Part shown: piece by piece, positions 26,556-37,303 of the stretch
Layout: each line of letters starts with the position of its first letter
How positions within the stretch are numbered: the stretch's first letter is position 1
Origin: Aminipila terrae
GTDB taxonomy: Bacteria > Bacillota > Clostridia > Peptostreptococcales > Anaerovoracaceae
Assembly (NCBI RefSeq): GCF_010120715.1
Contig: NZ_CP047591.1
Span: 124,001-188,000, forward strand
Reading direction: 5' to 3'
Length of the DNA: 64,000 nucleotides
Notes under the pieces: model-generated
Told to the model about the DNA's origin: nothing
Databases searched by the model: none
What the model saw: only the letters and a program-made list of their open reading frames with translations
Program-made: the position numbers and the translations under genes

Positions 26556-27023
26556 TTAGCGGCTATTATCATTTTTTAAGATATATGTTAATAATCCCTG
26601 ACAGCCTTCATAAATATCTTCATATGTAATATCAAAATTCCCTGTATACCAGGGATCGGCAATATCTCTTGGATTATCTGAAAAATCCAGAAGTTTTTTT
26701 ATCTTATTATCTTTATCTATGCCGAAAATTCTTTTTATATTAATCAGGTTTCTTTCTTCCATTCCCAGTATATAATCATAGCAGTCATAATCCATCTTTT
26801 GCAGCTGAACAGCCTTTTTCCCTTCTGTAGTTATACCATAACACTTCAATTTGTTTCTGGTACCATGATGAACTGGGTTTCCAATTTCTTCTGTACTGGT
26901 AGCAGACGATGCGATTAAGAAATCTTTTTCTAATCCTTTTTTCTTTACCATATCTTTAAACACGAACTCTGCCATAGGAGATCGGCAGATATTGCCGTGA
27001 CAGACAAACATAACTCGTATCAA
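26556..27023 (-). CDS. Low-molecular-weight protein tyrosine phosphatase
   Basis: 155 residues. P-loop VCHGNICRSPMAE holds the catalytic Cys and Arg; the general acid Asp lies in DPWYTGNFD. The enzyme dephosphorylates protein tyrosine or arginine. TTG start at 27023 with AAGGAGG 7 bases upstream. Confidence 0.94.
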   Translation of the reverse strand: MIRVMFVCHGNICRSPMAEFVFKDMVKKKGLEKDFLIASSATSTEEIGNPVHHGTRNKLKCYGITTEGKKAVQLQKMDYDCYDYILGMEERNLINIKRIFGIDKDNKIKKLLDFSDNPRDIADPWYTGNFDITYEDIYEGCQGLLTYILKNDNSR

Positions 27024-27043
27024 ATTCAGACCTCCTTTATTTT

Positions 27044-27981
27044 TTATAATTTGATGGTCAGCTGGGCCTCTTTGAAGGATTCCACCTTTCTCAAGTTTAT
27101 CTTGTCATTCTCATGAACCCTGCTGCATAAAATGGGTGAATTCACGTTGTAATTTTCTATATTTTGTTTTATGGAAACCCCGCTGTGACTGGCATAACAA
27201 TACCGGCACCCATTGCTGCAGGTATTGTAGGCTCCAATATCGATACTTTCTATACATCCACATTCCAGACGCTGGTTCTTGTCTTTTAAACCAGTAACCG
27301 GATACCCTGCAATTCTTTCAATTAATGCAGGATCTATACACTTCCCGTGGGAAATACCCATATGACTTAAATCTACGGTTTCTCCACAGGTTTCCAGTTG
27401 CAATCCGTATTGACAGGCAATACTTTGCAATGCTTTTGAAAGCTCAAGCTGCTCCCTTTCATCTGGAGCCCAGGCTCCTATTTCCTTTAAATTAGTCCTA
27501 ATACTGGCATAATAATCCATAAAGCTAAAAACACATTTTTCTGTGAAAGGTGCTAATTGTTGTGCAGTTTTCTCAAAGTATTCCATGTGATATTGCATGC
27601 TATATGTCTTGGTTAAAAGAATGGGATCATATCGCCAGATCACTTTATCCGGTCCGATTTTTTCTGACAATCTTTTAAAGGTTTCCAGCACCTTGTCCCA
27701 CTTAGAAGGCACACCTGGCTCTATATCCCTGCCATAAGGGTAAGGGAAAATTGAACATAATAATTATAGTCCTGTAAGCTTTCAAGCTTACTTAGCATGG
27801 GTTCTGGGTTTTTGGTCCAGAATACAATGCAATCCACCACTTCAGGGGACAGATCAATTTTACTTATCTGACTATGGTTCATAGGATTTCTCACTAAAAC
27901 AAACCGCTCTTTCAAGCGGTTTGTAAACCATTCATAATAATAATTGGGGATGTCCGTTCTTCGACTTGCACTGATAATCAT
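27044..27981 (-). CDS. DUF1848 family protein (frameshifted in this sequence)
   Basis: The first 80 or so residues start at 27981 (MIISASRRTDIPNYYYEWF) and the rest lie in the next frame down to 27044. The break is at GGG 27738-27740; one added C on the coding strand (ACCC to ACCCC) gives SLTPYGRDIEPGVPSKWDK and a whole protein of 312 residues. DUF1848 proteins have a TIM-barrel-like core (CIVFWTKNP, VIWRYDP) and a C-terminal Cys cluster (CGCIES...CSNGCRYCYA) resembling radical SAM relatives of spore photoproduct lyase. Function unknown. Same kind of error as in glyS. Confidence 0.85.
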
Positions 27982-28020
27982 CTTTCATTACCTGTTTTTC
28001 AATATTTTTAATGGAATCTC

Positions 28021-28434
28021 CTATAGCCTGTAATGTGGCTTTTCTTCATTAAACCATCGATATCTTAAATAATCATCCAGAACTATTGCAACACCACTTA
28101 ATAAAATCCATATCAATGTAAATGGCAGGCATATCTGCCCTAATACATTAAAGGGAAGATTACTGTAATCCCATACGTGAAGACCCAGCCACAGATTTAT
28201 GATGCATCCACTGACAAACTCCACTCCTGTGATGAGGATTCCACCAATGAGCATCTGCCACCTCATAGGCATATCAAAAGTAAATAGTTCATTAATCAGT
28301 CCTACCAGGATAAAACAAATTCCTCCAACAAAAAACATTGTAACATGACTGTAATGCCTGAACAATAGTTCAATTAAACAATACCCTGCTCCACCAGCCA
28401 TAAACAAAAGGAAAAGTTTCTTAAAATTCCTCAT
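28021..28434 (-). CDS. CmpB-type putative ABC transporter permease (PF06541-like)
   Basis: 137 residues with about four hydrophobic segments. The segment VWDYSNLPFNVLGQICLPFT is the hallmark of the putative ABC-transporter CmpB family in Firmicutes. Despite the name no ATPase is nearby, and its function is unknown. Good ribosome site GGTGGA. Confidence 0.78.
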   Translation of the reverse strand: MRNFKKLFLLFMAGGAGYCLIELLFRHYSHVTMFFVGGICFILVGLINELFTFDMPMRWQMLIGGILITGVEFVSGCIINLWLGLHVWDYSNLPFNVLGQICLPFTLIWILLSGVAIVLDDYLRYRWFNEEKPHYRL

Positions 28435-28526
28435 ATATCCACCTTTATCTTTATTTCTATTTGATAATATATACGCATAGAGACAGAGGCATATACTTTA
28501 TTCTTTTCCCATTATTTTCTATCACC

Positions 28527-31118
28527 TTAAGCCAGTCCAATATTAAATAGAACATATGCATCTGCCAGTAATAAATCTCTTTCCACTAATTCTGGAAATA
28601 TCTGATACATTTTCTGTAAGAATCCATCACAAGTGCTAAAGGTCTCCTCATCTAACTCCAAATATGGGTGGGTTGCCAGAATAACAGAAACCAGTCCGCA
28701 ATAATAAAATGTGGCAAAGATACTTTTTTCCTCAATATATCTTTCTTTAAGGGCCCTTTCATAAAAAATAATAGAATTTCTGATTTCGGGCTTTAAGCTT
28801 AGATACATTTTTTCAATGGATGAAATCTGGGATATCAGTTCTTTAGCAGCTTCCATTGTTTCTTCCGTCTTATTCATATACTTCATGTACCATGCAATGA
28901 GCACATCCAGATAAATCCGCCCACAGAATTTTATTCCGTCACTTTGTTTCCCACTAAAATTCATTTCAGGAGAGCTGCTTTTCTTGGAGGCACCCCATTC
29001 AACCAGATCATTAAATTCTTTGTGATTTCCCATGACCTTATAAGTTGGAAGGAACCTGTAATCCGTCTTTACTAAATTTCCATTAATCAGTTCTTCATAA
29101 CATTCAAACCATTCAGCCATGGTATCTGGTTTTTTTCTGAAATGCAGCATTTCCTGCATTGCGTCTATGCCTGCCAGTCTAAGTAATCTCATTCCATTTT
29201 TAAAATTCATTTTATCTTTCATTAATAACCGCATAGCTGTCATAGAATTTTCCTCAGCAAGTTTATCAATTTGCCCGCCGGTTATTTCTTTGGATAATGC
29301 AAAAACTGCAGTTTGGAGGTCCAGAACATGAAAACATTTACTGAACTGTTTTTCTGATAAATCATATTTACTAAGATTTTGTACGATGAAACCTCTGATT
29401 TGTCCATTTAGCATGTGAATGCTGATAAGCTTCAGTATTTCTTCAATTGTATTATTACAATTTTTATGGTTGTCCTGCCATAACAGCTCTTCATCTTCAC
29501 TACTGCAGTCTTGGCAAAAGTTACATATGAGCAAAGTTAATATACGGCAACCTCTTTTATCCAGATAAGAATCTCTCTTTTTCCCGGTTTCTTTTACTAC
29601 GGTTTTTATTTTTTCCAGTACTTTTATCGAATCATAATTCATCAGGGTAGTAACCAGTATATCATTCAGGCTGCCAATTCTGTCTTTATAACCTTCTTCT
29701 TTATGTTTAAAAATGTGCATCTTCCCAATTTTTAAAGGAACATAAGTATCTTCCGGCAAGTTGCACTTTTCTTCTTGAAAAATCTTATATATTCCAGTTT
29801 GTAGTTTATTTCCCAAATAAACGAAATGCTTTTCTCCAGAAACAGATTTTAATTTTCTGCATTTTGTCATATGTATTTTTACTTCAGGCATAAAATCATC
29901 CAGCTGCCTTAATGAAAACGATGAAACCGGATAAGAATTTAAAGCATCCCAATACAGGATAGGACGGTTTTCTTCACCAAAACTTTCTTTATACCGGATA
30001 TTGTCCAGAACTGGTTCCTGAAAATCAGGATTTAAATGGTTATTCTCTTCAATAACACTTTCCTGACAGAAAACTTCCTGAATCCTTTTCCCATCATAAT
30101 CAAAAATTACCGATCCATATCCTAAGGCACCTGTAATTTTCTTATCCAGTATGGGATTTGTCTTATCCATATCGTCATACCAGTGAATAACATATGCTCT
30201 GGCTGCTTTTACTGGTACCACTTGCTGTTTAATATACCTGCCTTTTGTATCGGTCATAACTTTAACTTTGCCTTCATATCGGTTATGATCATTATCCGCT
30301 ATTATGTATGTCATATAACTTATATAATCATTGGTAACAGAACATGGCGGTAAAAATAAACTGAATTCATTTTTTTCCTTGTCATACATGAGATAGGGTG
30401 ATGAAAGTTCTGAAGTCCTGGGATGTTTTCTTCCCAGGTATTTTTGTTTTTCTCTCCAGCCATCGTATTTATTTAATAATCTCTCTGAATAATTTTCTGT
30501 TTGGGGTGCCTCTGCCTTTATAAGGTCATTTACCTGAGAAAAAAACTCTTGGGCTTTGTCAGGAAATATCTCTATATAGGCTTTTGTGGATGGTCCAGCA
30601 GCATAGCTTCGCCAGCTTGTCAATTGATCCATGAGCATCTGCGGCTGAAAATCTTTATGGGTATCTCTGCTGTATTTAATGGTATCAAATATGTCATCCA
30701 GCTCACGGTTAGGTATGCCTGCCTGATACAAAAGAGGCATAGATTCTGCCTGGTCAATTTCATAATTGTGTTTTTTCAATCCTACTTTTTCAATTATTAG
30801 AGACCAGTTTTTCTTAAGCACCGTTTTTTCACTGTTGCTCAGGGTTATGCCTAATTTTTTACTGTAAAAGTCCCAAAATTCTTCATACTCTTCATAGATT
30901 ATTACATGAATTGCATGAGTTATATTTACTAAAGGGTACCTTTTCTGTATTTGTAATACATCTGGCCCTCCCCCCATCATTTCACATATTTTCTGGTTTA
31001 ATATATCATATTCGTCATATGACATATTTAAATCGCTCCAGATTTTACATTCTTTAATTAAATTTGTAATATTTTCTTCAATAGCGCCTAAAGTAAAGTT
31101 ACTGTATACTACCTTCAT
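28527..31118 (-). CDS. Large protein of unknown function (863 residues)
   Basis: I do not recognise a named family. Residues ~1-225 are helical (with YPLVNITHAIHVIIYEEY and AGIPNRELDDIFDTIKYS), residues ~235-500 are rich in beta strands, and ~500-863 are again helical. No signal peptide, membrane segment or P-loop is evident. It contains a few Cys pairs (CNFCQDC) that might bind metal. Single gene with a good ribosome site (GAGAGGAAG) and no operon partner. The three-part architecture suggests a scaffold or a regulated effector, which is pure inference. Confidence 0.75.
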   Translation of the reverse strand: MKVVYSNFTLGAIEENITNLIKECKIWSDLNMSYDEYDILNQKICEMMGGGPDVLQIQKRYPLVNITHAIHVIIYEEYEEFWDFYSKKLGITLSNSEKTVLKKNWSLIIEKVGLKKHNYEIDQAESMPLLYQAGIPNRELDDIFDTIKYSRDTHKDFQPQMLMDQLTSWRSYAAGPSTKAYIEIFPDKAQEFFSQVNDLIKAEAPQTENYSERLLNKYDGWREKQKYLGRKHPRTSELSSPYLMYDKEKNEFSLFLPPCSVTNDYISYMTYIIADNDHNRYEGKVKVMTDTKGRYIKQQVVPVKAARAYVIHWYDDMDKTNPILDKKITGALGYGSVIFDYDGKRIQEVFCQESVIEENNHLNPDFQEPVLDNIRYKESFGEENRPILYWDALNSYPVSSFSLRQLDDFMPEVKIHMTKCRKLKSVSGEKHFVYLGNKLQTGIYKIFQEEKCNLPEDTYVPLKIGKMHIFKHKEEGYKDRIGSLNDILVTTLMNYDSIKVLEKIKTVVKETGKKRDSYLDKRGCRILTLLICNFCQDCSSEDEELLWQDNHKNCNNTIEEILKLISIHMLNGQIRGFIVQNLSKYDLSEKQFSKCFHVLDLQTAVFALSKEITGGQIDKLAEENSMTAMRLLMKDKMNFKNGMRLLRLAGIDAMQEMLHFRKKPDTMAEWFECYEELINGNLVKTDYRFLPTYKVMGNHKEFNDLVEWGASKKSSSPEMNFSGKQSDGIKFCGRIYLDVLIAWYMKYMNKTEETMEAAKELISQISSIEKMYLSLKPEIRNSIIFYERALKERYIEEKSIFATFYYCGLVSVILATHPYLELDEETFSTCDGFLQKMYQIFPELVERDLLLADAYVLFNIGLA

Positions 31119-31174
31119 CTGCTTCCTCTCTTGCTGTCATTATTTTCTAAGGTTCAATCTTTTAAGCAATAAAA

Positions 31175-31209
31175 TGCACAGGGTGTCTATTTCCATAGAT
31201 TCCTGTGCA
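31175..31209 (-). terminator. Probable terminator of thpR
   Basis: TGCACAGG (31175-31182) and CCTGTGCA (31202-31209) pair, with an inner CTAT/ATAG stem; minus-strand tail TTTTATT. Confidence 0.6.
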
Positions 31210-31251
31210 GTTATTCACAAAATTTAATTATACATTAAATTCCATACTTTT

Positions 31252-31782
31252 TCAAATATTTTTTGTATAAAGTTCTGTATAGGTTAGTTTACCGTTTTTA
31301 CGCTCACTTAGCATGAGACTAAATTTATTTACAGGCTGAATTATTAATCCCAGATCTTCTATGATTTTTTTTGCTTCCTGATAATGGCAGATCACCTGGC
31401 GTCCCAAAGTTAGATGCGGTTTAAACTCCCGGAGTTCCACTGGAAATCCATTATCATTCAGTTCATTATTTAAAAGAGCATGAAGCTTGTTCATAGCATG
31501 GGATTGTTCTATACCAATCCAGTATATATCAAAACCAGTCCTTTTAAACCTTCCTAATCCTTGTATATGCATATCAAAGTTTTCCCCTTTGACCCTGTCC
31601 ATACAAGCCTTTATTTTATCCACATCTTCAGGATTAATTTCTCCTAAAAATGCCAGTGTTACGTGTAGATTTTCTTTCCTGCTAAAATTACCTTTGTTGG
31701 AAATTTTCTTTATTTCACAAATGGCATCATAAATTTTATTGCAGATTTCCTCATTAAAGTTAATAGAAATAAATAGCCGCAT
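31252..31782 (-). CDS. thpR: RNA 2',3'-cyclic phosphodiesterase ThpR
   Basis: 176 residues. Two-H phosphoesterase: the His-x-Thr-Leu pair is seen in LHVTLAFLGE and PHLTLGRQ. It opens 2',3'-cyclic ends of RNA. Ribosome site GGGGAG. It is a single gene behind the hydrogenase operon, separated by a terminator. Confidence 0.93.
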   Translation of the reverse strand: MRLFISINFNEEICNKIYDAICEIKKISNKGNFSRKENLHVTLAFLGEINPEDVDKIKACMDRVKGENFDMHIQGLGRFKRTGFDIYWIGIEQSHAMNKLHALLNNELNDNGFPVELREFKPHLTLGRQVICHYQEAKKIIEDLGLIIQPVNKFSLMLSERKNGKLTYTELYTKNI

Positions 31783-31841
31783 AGAAACTCCCCCTACTCT
31801 TCACATCATTATTTGCCAAAACATGAAAAAGTATGTAATCA

Positions 31842-31877
31842 AAAACTGCCTTACACAATGTTGGTTCAGACAGTTTT
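31842..31877. terminator. Terminator at the end of the ech-hyp operon
   Basis: AAAACTG.CT and AG.CAGTTTT pair (31842-31877) with T/A-rich tails on both sides, 47 bases after hypE. Confidence 0.6.
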
Positions 31878-31923
31878 ATTTTACTCTGCTTATGAGTGAT
31901 ATATTCAGTTACTATTTAATTTA

Positions 31924-32901
31924 TTAGCAAATTCGTGGTAATCCTTCGCCGTAAAGAATATCTATCATTCGATTGCCACCTAGCGCAGTGGTCATGTTAA
32001 CACCATTACCTTCTGTAATTTTTCCTATAATCGTTGCATGCGAACCATACTTATTTTTTCTCATGACCTCAACAGCCTTTTGGGATTGTTCTCCCGGTAT
32101 CACAGCAATCATTTTACCCTCATTGGCCATATAAAGCGGATCCAGTCCTAAGATATTACAGAAACCTTTCACTTCATCACTCACTGGTAAAGCTTCTTCT
32201 TCAATCTCTACTCTGCATTTTGAGCTTTCAGACACCTCATTCAAAACGGTTGCCAATCCTCCCCGGGTTACGTCTCTCATACATCTGATTTCTATGTCAT
32301 TTTCTAAAAGATCTGAGACAATAGAGAAAAGCGGTGCACAATCACTGGCAATATTATTTTCTATTCCCATTCTTTCGGACATAATAGCTGCATGATGCTC
32401 CCCCAGATTGCCGGAAAGCAGAATCATATCCCCTGGATGGCAGTTTTGAATACTGATTCCTTCTTTTAATATTTCTCCAACTCCTGAAGTATTGATATAA
32501 ACGTTACCATTTCCTTCTATTACCTTTGTATCACCGGCTACAATTTTTACGCCAGCTTCCTCCGCTGTCACCCTCATGGTGTGTGCAATCTGATCAATCA
32601 TCTCACTGTCTGCCCCTGCTTCAATGATAAAACCAGCTGTCAGATATCGCGGTCTGGCTCCCATCATGGAAAGATCGTTTACTGTACCACAAATGGCTAA
32701 TTTACCAATGTTTCCTCCTTTAAAGAACATGGGAGTAACAACAAAAGAGTCCGTTGTATAAGCAATTCTGTTTTTTACATCAAGTACAGCAGCATCTTCC
32801 AGTTTATTTAATACTTCATTGTCAAAATTTTTTAAAAAAATATCATTAATCAGACTGCTTGTCTGTTTTCCGCCGCTTCCATAGGATATATCTATTTTCA
32901 T
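31924..32901 (-). CDS. hypE: Hydrogenase maturation factor HypE (carbamoyl dehydratase)
   Basis: About 325 residues. PurM-like ATPase that dehydrates a thiocarbamate on its C-terminal Cys to make the cyanide ligands of the NiFe site. The C-terminus is GLPRIC, with the required terminal Cys. IDISYGSGG at the start and GGNIGKLAICGTVNDLSMMGA are typical. An ATG four codons upstream (32913) lacks a ribosome site; GGAG precedes the ATG at 32901. Last gene of the ech-hyp operon. Confidence 0.95.
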   Translation of the reverse strand: MKIDISYGSGGKQTSSLINDIFLKNFDNEVLNKLEDAAVLDVKNRIAYTTDSFVVTPMFFKGGNIGKLAICGTVNDLSMMGARPRYLTAGFIIEAGADSEMIDQIAHTMRVTAEEAGVKIVAGDTKVIEGNGNVYINTSGVGEILKEGISIQNCHPGDMILLSGNLGEHHAAIMSERMGIENNIASDCAPLFSIVSDLLENDIEIRCMRDVTRGGLATVLNEVSESSKCRVEIEEEALPVSDEVKGFCNILGLDPLYMANEGKMIAVIPGEQSQKAVEVMRKNKYGSHATIIGKITEGNGVNMTTALGGNRMIDILYGEGLPRIC

Positions 32902-32945
32902 TTTCTTCTCCATTTCTTTGGCATGTCCAAACTATCCATTGTTCT

Positions 32946-33997
32946 TCAAGATCTTCCTCTGTTTTTATACCATATTCCACATACGCCTTCAACGGATACC
33001 ATACATGGGCCCACAGCGTTCAGAGGAGTACACTGTTCACCAAATAATGGACATTCTGTTGGATTAATTCTTCCTAATATAACATCTGTACATCTACAGC
33101 CTTTTGGAGGATTCTCCTTATAGTCATCAAATCCGCTCCCGGCATCATACTGTAAATATTCCGGCTTCAGCCCTAAAGACGATTTTTCTATTACTCCTAT
33201 ACCACGCCAGAAATCATCTTTTACTTGAAAATATTCATTTATAACTGAAAGAGCTGTTTTATTTCCCTCATTAGAAACCGCACTGATATACATGTTCTTC
33301 ATGGCATATTTTTTTTGTTTTATCTGAATGACAATTTCATAGATTGCTGCCAGAATATGCTCACCTTCAAACCCAGCCACAACAAAAGGTTTATGATATT
33401 TTTCAACCAGTTCTTTATAAGCATCACATCCAATAATAACACTGACGTGTCCCGGTGCTATAAAAGCATCTATGTTTTCTTCGTTCTCACAAATAAATGT
33501 AAGAGCCGGTGTAATGGTTTTTAAAGACGTTATAATCTTTAAATTGTGAATGTCTTTTTTATAATTTCATCAATCAGTACACCATAAATGGGTACTGTGG
33601 TTTCAAATCCCACAGCAGCAAACACATATTGTGTGTTAGTATCCTCCATTGCCACTTTTATGGCGTCTAAAGGAGAATATAACACTTTAACTTTTCCACC
33701 AATAGCCGCTGCTTCTGTAAGAGAATGCTCATTTCCTTTCACCTTCATCATATCACCGAAGGTGAGAACGCAGTGGTTCTCCCTTAAAGAAATTTCAACC
33801 AGCTTATCTACATATACCGATGGAGTAACACAAACCGGACATCCTGGTCCGGATATCAACTTTATCTTAGGAGAAATCAGGCTTCTTATGCCATTTTTAA
33901 AAATACTTGAGGTATGTGTACCACATACCTCCATTATTTTAATCTCATCTCCGTCATATTCTTTTAATTCTTTAGTTATCTGCTGAAGAGTTACCAT
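32946..33997 (-). CDS. hypD: Hydrogenase maturation factor HypD (frameshifted in this sequence)
   Basis: HypD holds iron and a [4Fe-4S] cluster and assembles the Fe(CN)2CO unit with HypC. The N-terminal part (from 33997) has VCGTHTSSIFKNG and SGPGCPVCVTP; the C-terminal part has GCRCTDVILGRINPTECP and GEQCTPLNAVGPC. The two lie in different frames. The break is at six T (33555-33560), reading ATA AAA AAG on the coding strand. One more A gives DEIIKKDIHNLKIITSLKTI and a 350-residue protein of normal size. A -1 slip on A AAA AAG would have the same effect. Overlaps hypC by 26 bases. Confidence 0.93.
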
Positions 33998-34211
33998 TTA
34001 CTTCCTCCTCAAGTTCGTTGAACATCCAAATGATTTCCTCTGCGGAATCTTTGCTTAACACATCAATGGCACAGCCAGCATGAATAAGTACATAATCTCC
34101 GATTTTAGCCTTAACCAGCTTGATATTCACATCGCATGTATTATTCATAACATCCACTTTAGCTGTATCTCCATTAATTTCTACTATTTTTCCTGGAACT
34201 GCAACACACAT
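33972..34211 (-). CDS. hypC: Hydrogenase maturation chaperone HypC
   Basis: 79 residues, an OB-fold chaperone. Begins MCVAVPGKIVEI; its Cys2 carries the iron ligand set between HypD and the large subunit. The central GDYVLIHAGCAID is typical. Lies between hypF and hypD. Confidence 0.95.
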   Translation of the reverse strand: MCVAVPGKIVEINGDTAKVDVMNNTCDVNIKLVKAKIGDYVLIHAGCAIDVLSKDSAEEIIWMFNELEEEVNGNSSADN

Positions 34212-34245
34212 AATTTCACCTACGTATACCCTTTATATAATATTA

Positions 34246-36641
34246 TTAATTTTCATCTGATTTCATTATACCCACATATGTCTGGCCTAAACTAATCGAA
34301 CCGTCGTTAGGGGGCACTGCTATATTGTAATAAACCATAAATCCATTTTCCCGTAAAAGCTTAATCAAACGATTAGTAAGAACGGAATTTTGAAAAACAC
34401 CGCCACTAAAGGCAACACTGTTCAGATTATGTTCCTCTCTTAAAATCTGGCAGACACCCACAATAACTTCCGCAAGAGCGTAGTGAAAGCCAAGAGCAAG
34501 AGACTGGCGTATTGAAGTGACAGGCTCATCTCCTCTGCCTTCCTGACGCCTGCAAAGAGCTTCTAAAACAGGAGCTGGATCAATTTCAATCATATCATCA
34601 TTTCTAACAATATCAAAGGACATTTTCTCAGGAACAGCTTTACCTTTTTCAGCCAACAGAGCCTCTTTTTCCAAATATGCTGCACATTCTCCTTCATAAT
34701 GGTTTTCATCAAGAATTCCTAATATACTGGAAACAGCATCAAAAAGTCTGCCCATGCTGGAAGTCAGAACCGTATTTACCTGATTCTTTAATGCGGCTTT
34801 AATAATCGCACTTCTATCGTCCTTAATATATTGTTCCAACCCTGAACCTGCTAAAAAACAAGTAGCTGTTTTTTTTGCATCTTTCATGGATTGATCTCCA
34901 CCTAACATAGGAATATATTTCAGATGGGCTTTTCTCTCAAAATCTGCCCCCTGGCAAATCATAAATTCACTGCCCCATATATTTCCATCTGTTCCATAGC
35001 CTGTCCCATCAAAAGCAATACCAATTACTTTCTCCTTTAAATTATGCTCCGCCATAACAGATGCTATATGAGCATGATGATGCTGGACATATATAACTGG
35101 TTTATTTAAGGATTCTGCAAATCTGGTAGAAAAATAATTTGGATGCAAGTCACAAACAGCCAGGTCTGGAGTTATTTTCAGAAGCCCAGCTAAATCATCT
35201 ACAGATTTTTTATATTCTTCCAGGATGCTGCTTTCCTCCAGATCCCCAAAATACTGGGAAACCACTGCACTTCCCCTGTTAAACAAGCAGAAGGCCGCTT
35301 TTAAATCCCCCCCTGCAGCAAATATCTTCAGGTTTTTATTGCTTTCTGGCAGGAAAACAGGATAAGGCACATATCCTCTGCTTCTGCGAATCAATTGTGC
35401 TTTATCATCTATTATTTTTGCAACAGAGTCATCCACCGACCGGATAATACGTCTTTTATTATATAAGACTCCGTTCAGCAGCGGATTATCCAGTGCCAGC
35501 ATGATACTGTCTTCCCTGATAATAGGCTGATCAGAAATATTTCCGCTTGTCATAATCAATGGACCGCATTCCTTCAGGAGCATGGTCTGCAAAGGAGTAT
35601 AGGGCAGAAATGCACCACAATAAATACTCCCCTTATAGGTAGAGTGAGCCATTTTCTCATTCTTTGAATAAAGCAGCACAATAGGTCTGGCTTTTGTTTC
35701 CAACAACATTTTTTCCTGGGAAGATACTTCACAGTATTCTCTTATAGAATCCACTGATCCAAACATAACGGCAAAAGGTTTTTCTTCACGGCCCTTTAAC
35801 TTTCTTAAATTCTGGACCGTTTCTTCCATAAATGGTGAGCAGACAAAATGATAACCACCAATTCCCTTGACCGCAATAATTCCACCACTGTTTATTATAT
35901 CTACTGCCCGTTTAAACCTTTTCCGGTTCTTATAAATGTGAGCCTGATGCTGGTTATATCTGTCCATTGGTATTTTTTTATATAATTTATTTAATTTTAC
36001 AGGATGGTTTCTGATTTTTTTATTAGAACACCTAGACGAATCTAACAAATCATTTTCATCCCTGTTATATTCTTTTAAAATTAAGTAAGGACCACAGTCA
36101 TAACAGGATATAGTCTGTGCATGAAAACGTCTGCTTTCAGGTGAAATATACTCTGCATTGCATTCTTTGCACATAGGGAAGTCTTCCATGGTCGTATTGT
36201 CTCTGTCATAGGGAAGAACACCCATAATCGTATATCTGGGTCCACAGGACATACAGCTGATAAAGGGATTCTGGTACCTTCTGTTGTCCTTACTATACAG
36301 TTCCTCCAGGCATTTATCACAAGTAGCCAGGTCAGGAGGAATAATTGATACAGCCTCTGTGGCAGTACTTTCTATAATTTTAAAATCACTAAATATTTCA
36401 GTGATTTCCTCTGTTATATCTGTTATATCTATGCTGATTATCTCACAGCCTTCACATTCTGCATGTTTTAAGTCAAAAATAAATTGCTCAAAATCATTGT
36501 GGGAACATTGAGTAATAATCTCTACCATTCCACCAATATTCTGAACCGTTCCTTTAATGTTATTTTTTTCGCTATACGAAAAGTAAGGGGTCGAAAACCA
36601 ACCCCTTGTACTATTCCTGATACAATTATCTTTTTAGTCAT
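34246..36641 (-). CDS. hypF: Carbamoyltransferase HypF (frameshifted near its N-terminus)
   Basis: HypF turns carbamoyl phosphate into carbamoyl-AMP and then thiocarbamate on HypE. A start at 36641 overlaps the hypB stop (TAATG) and gives MTKKIIVSGIVQGVGFRP, the acylphosphatase domain; the frame is lost at seven T (36563-36569). One extra A restores AKKNNIKGTVQNIGGMVEII and a protein of 798 residues. Then follow two zinc fingers (CDKC...CMSC and CKEC...CYDC), a YrdC-like domain and a Kae1-like domain with VQHHHAHIAS. A separate start at 36528 would miss the acylphosphatase domain. Confidence 0.93.
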
Positions 36642-37291
36642 TATTTTAAATTCTGCTTTATCCATGAAACGACGTCCTGAACCCCTTCACCAGTTTTACT
36701 GGAAATCTTAAATACAGGGGCTGTTTTATTTAAAGCTCTTACACCTTTCATAAAATATTCTTCATCAAAGTCTACATACGGCAGAAGATCGCATTTGTTT
36801 ATAATGATAATATTAGCCTTTTCAAAAGCCAGGGGATATTTATAAGGTTTATCACTGCCCTCTGTCACAGTTGAAATCAGCATTTTAACATGCTCACCAA
36901 TCTGAAATTCTGCAGGGCATACTAAATTCCCAATATTTTCAATAAACAGTATTCCATCTTTAATATTAAGACTTTCTACTGCTTCACCAATCAAAGGTGA
37001 ATCTAAATGACAAGCTCCGTTGGTATTGATCTGAATTGTCTTCACACCTAATGCAAGCAATGTTTTTGTATCAATATCTGCCTCGATATCTCCTTCAATA
37101 ACATAAGGTGTAGTACCATCCAGCCTTTCTATTATCTTAATAAGAGTGGACGTTTTTCCTGCACCGGGTGCCCCCATTACGTTAATGGCAAAAATACCTT
37201 TGGCTGTCAACGCTTCATTAATCTGTTTTGCAACTTCGTCATTTTTATCATAGACAGACTGCATTACTTCAATTTCATTGTTTTCTGACAT
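36641..37291 (-). CDS. hypB: Hydrogenase nickel incorporation GTPase HypB
   Basis: 216 residues. SIMIBI GTPase with Walker A MGAPGAGKTSTLIK and metal ligands in NGACHLDSPL. It hands nickel to the large subunit with HypA. It lacks the His-rich N-terminal nickel store seen in some HypB. Overlaps the hypF start by one base. Confidence 0.95.
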   Translation of the reverse strand: MSENNEIEVMQSVYDKNDEVAKQINEALTAKGIFAINVMGAPGAGKTSTLIKIIERLDGTTPYVIEGDIEADIDTKTLLALGVKTIQINTNGACHLDSPLIGEAVESLNIKDGILFIENIGNLVCPAEFQIGEHVKMLISTVTEGSDKPYKYPLAFEKANIIIINKCDLLPYVDFDEEYFMKGVRALNKTAPVFKISSKTGEGVQDVVSWIKQNLK

Positions 37292-37303
37292 AAGTATCTC
37301 CTA

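Noticed and set aside
34246..36528. Shorter HypF starting at 36528
   Set aside because: It would lack the acylphosphatase domain, which is clearly encoded just upstream in another frame and starts on the hypB stop codon.
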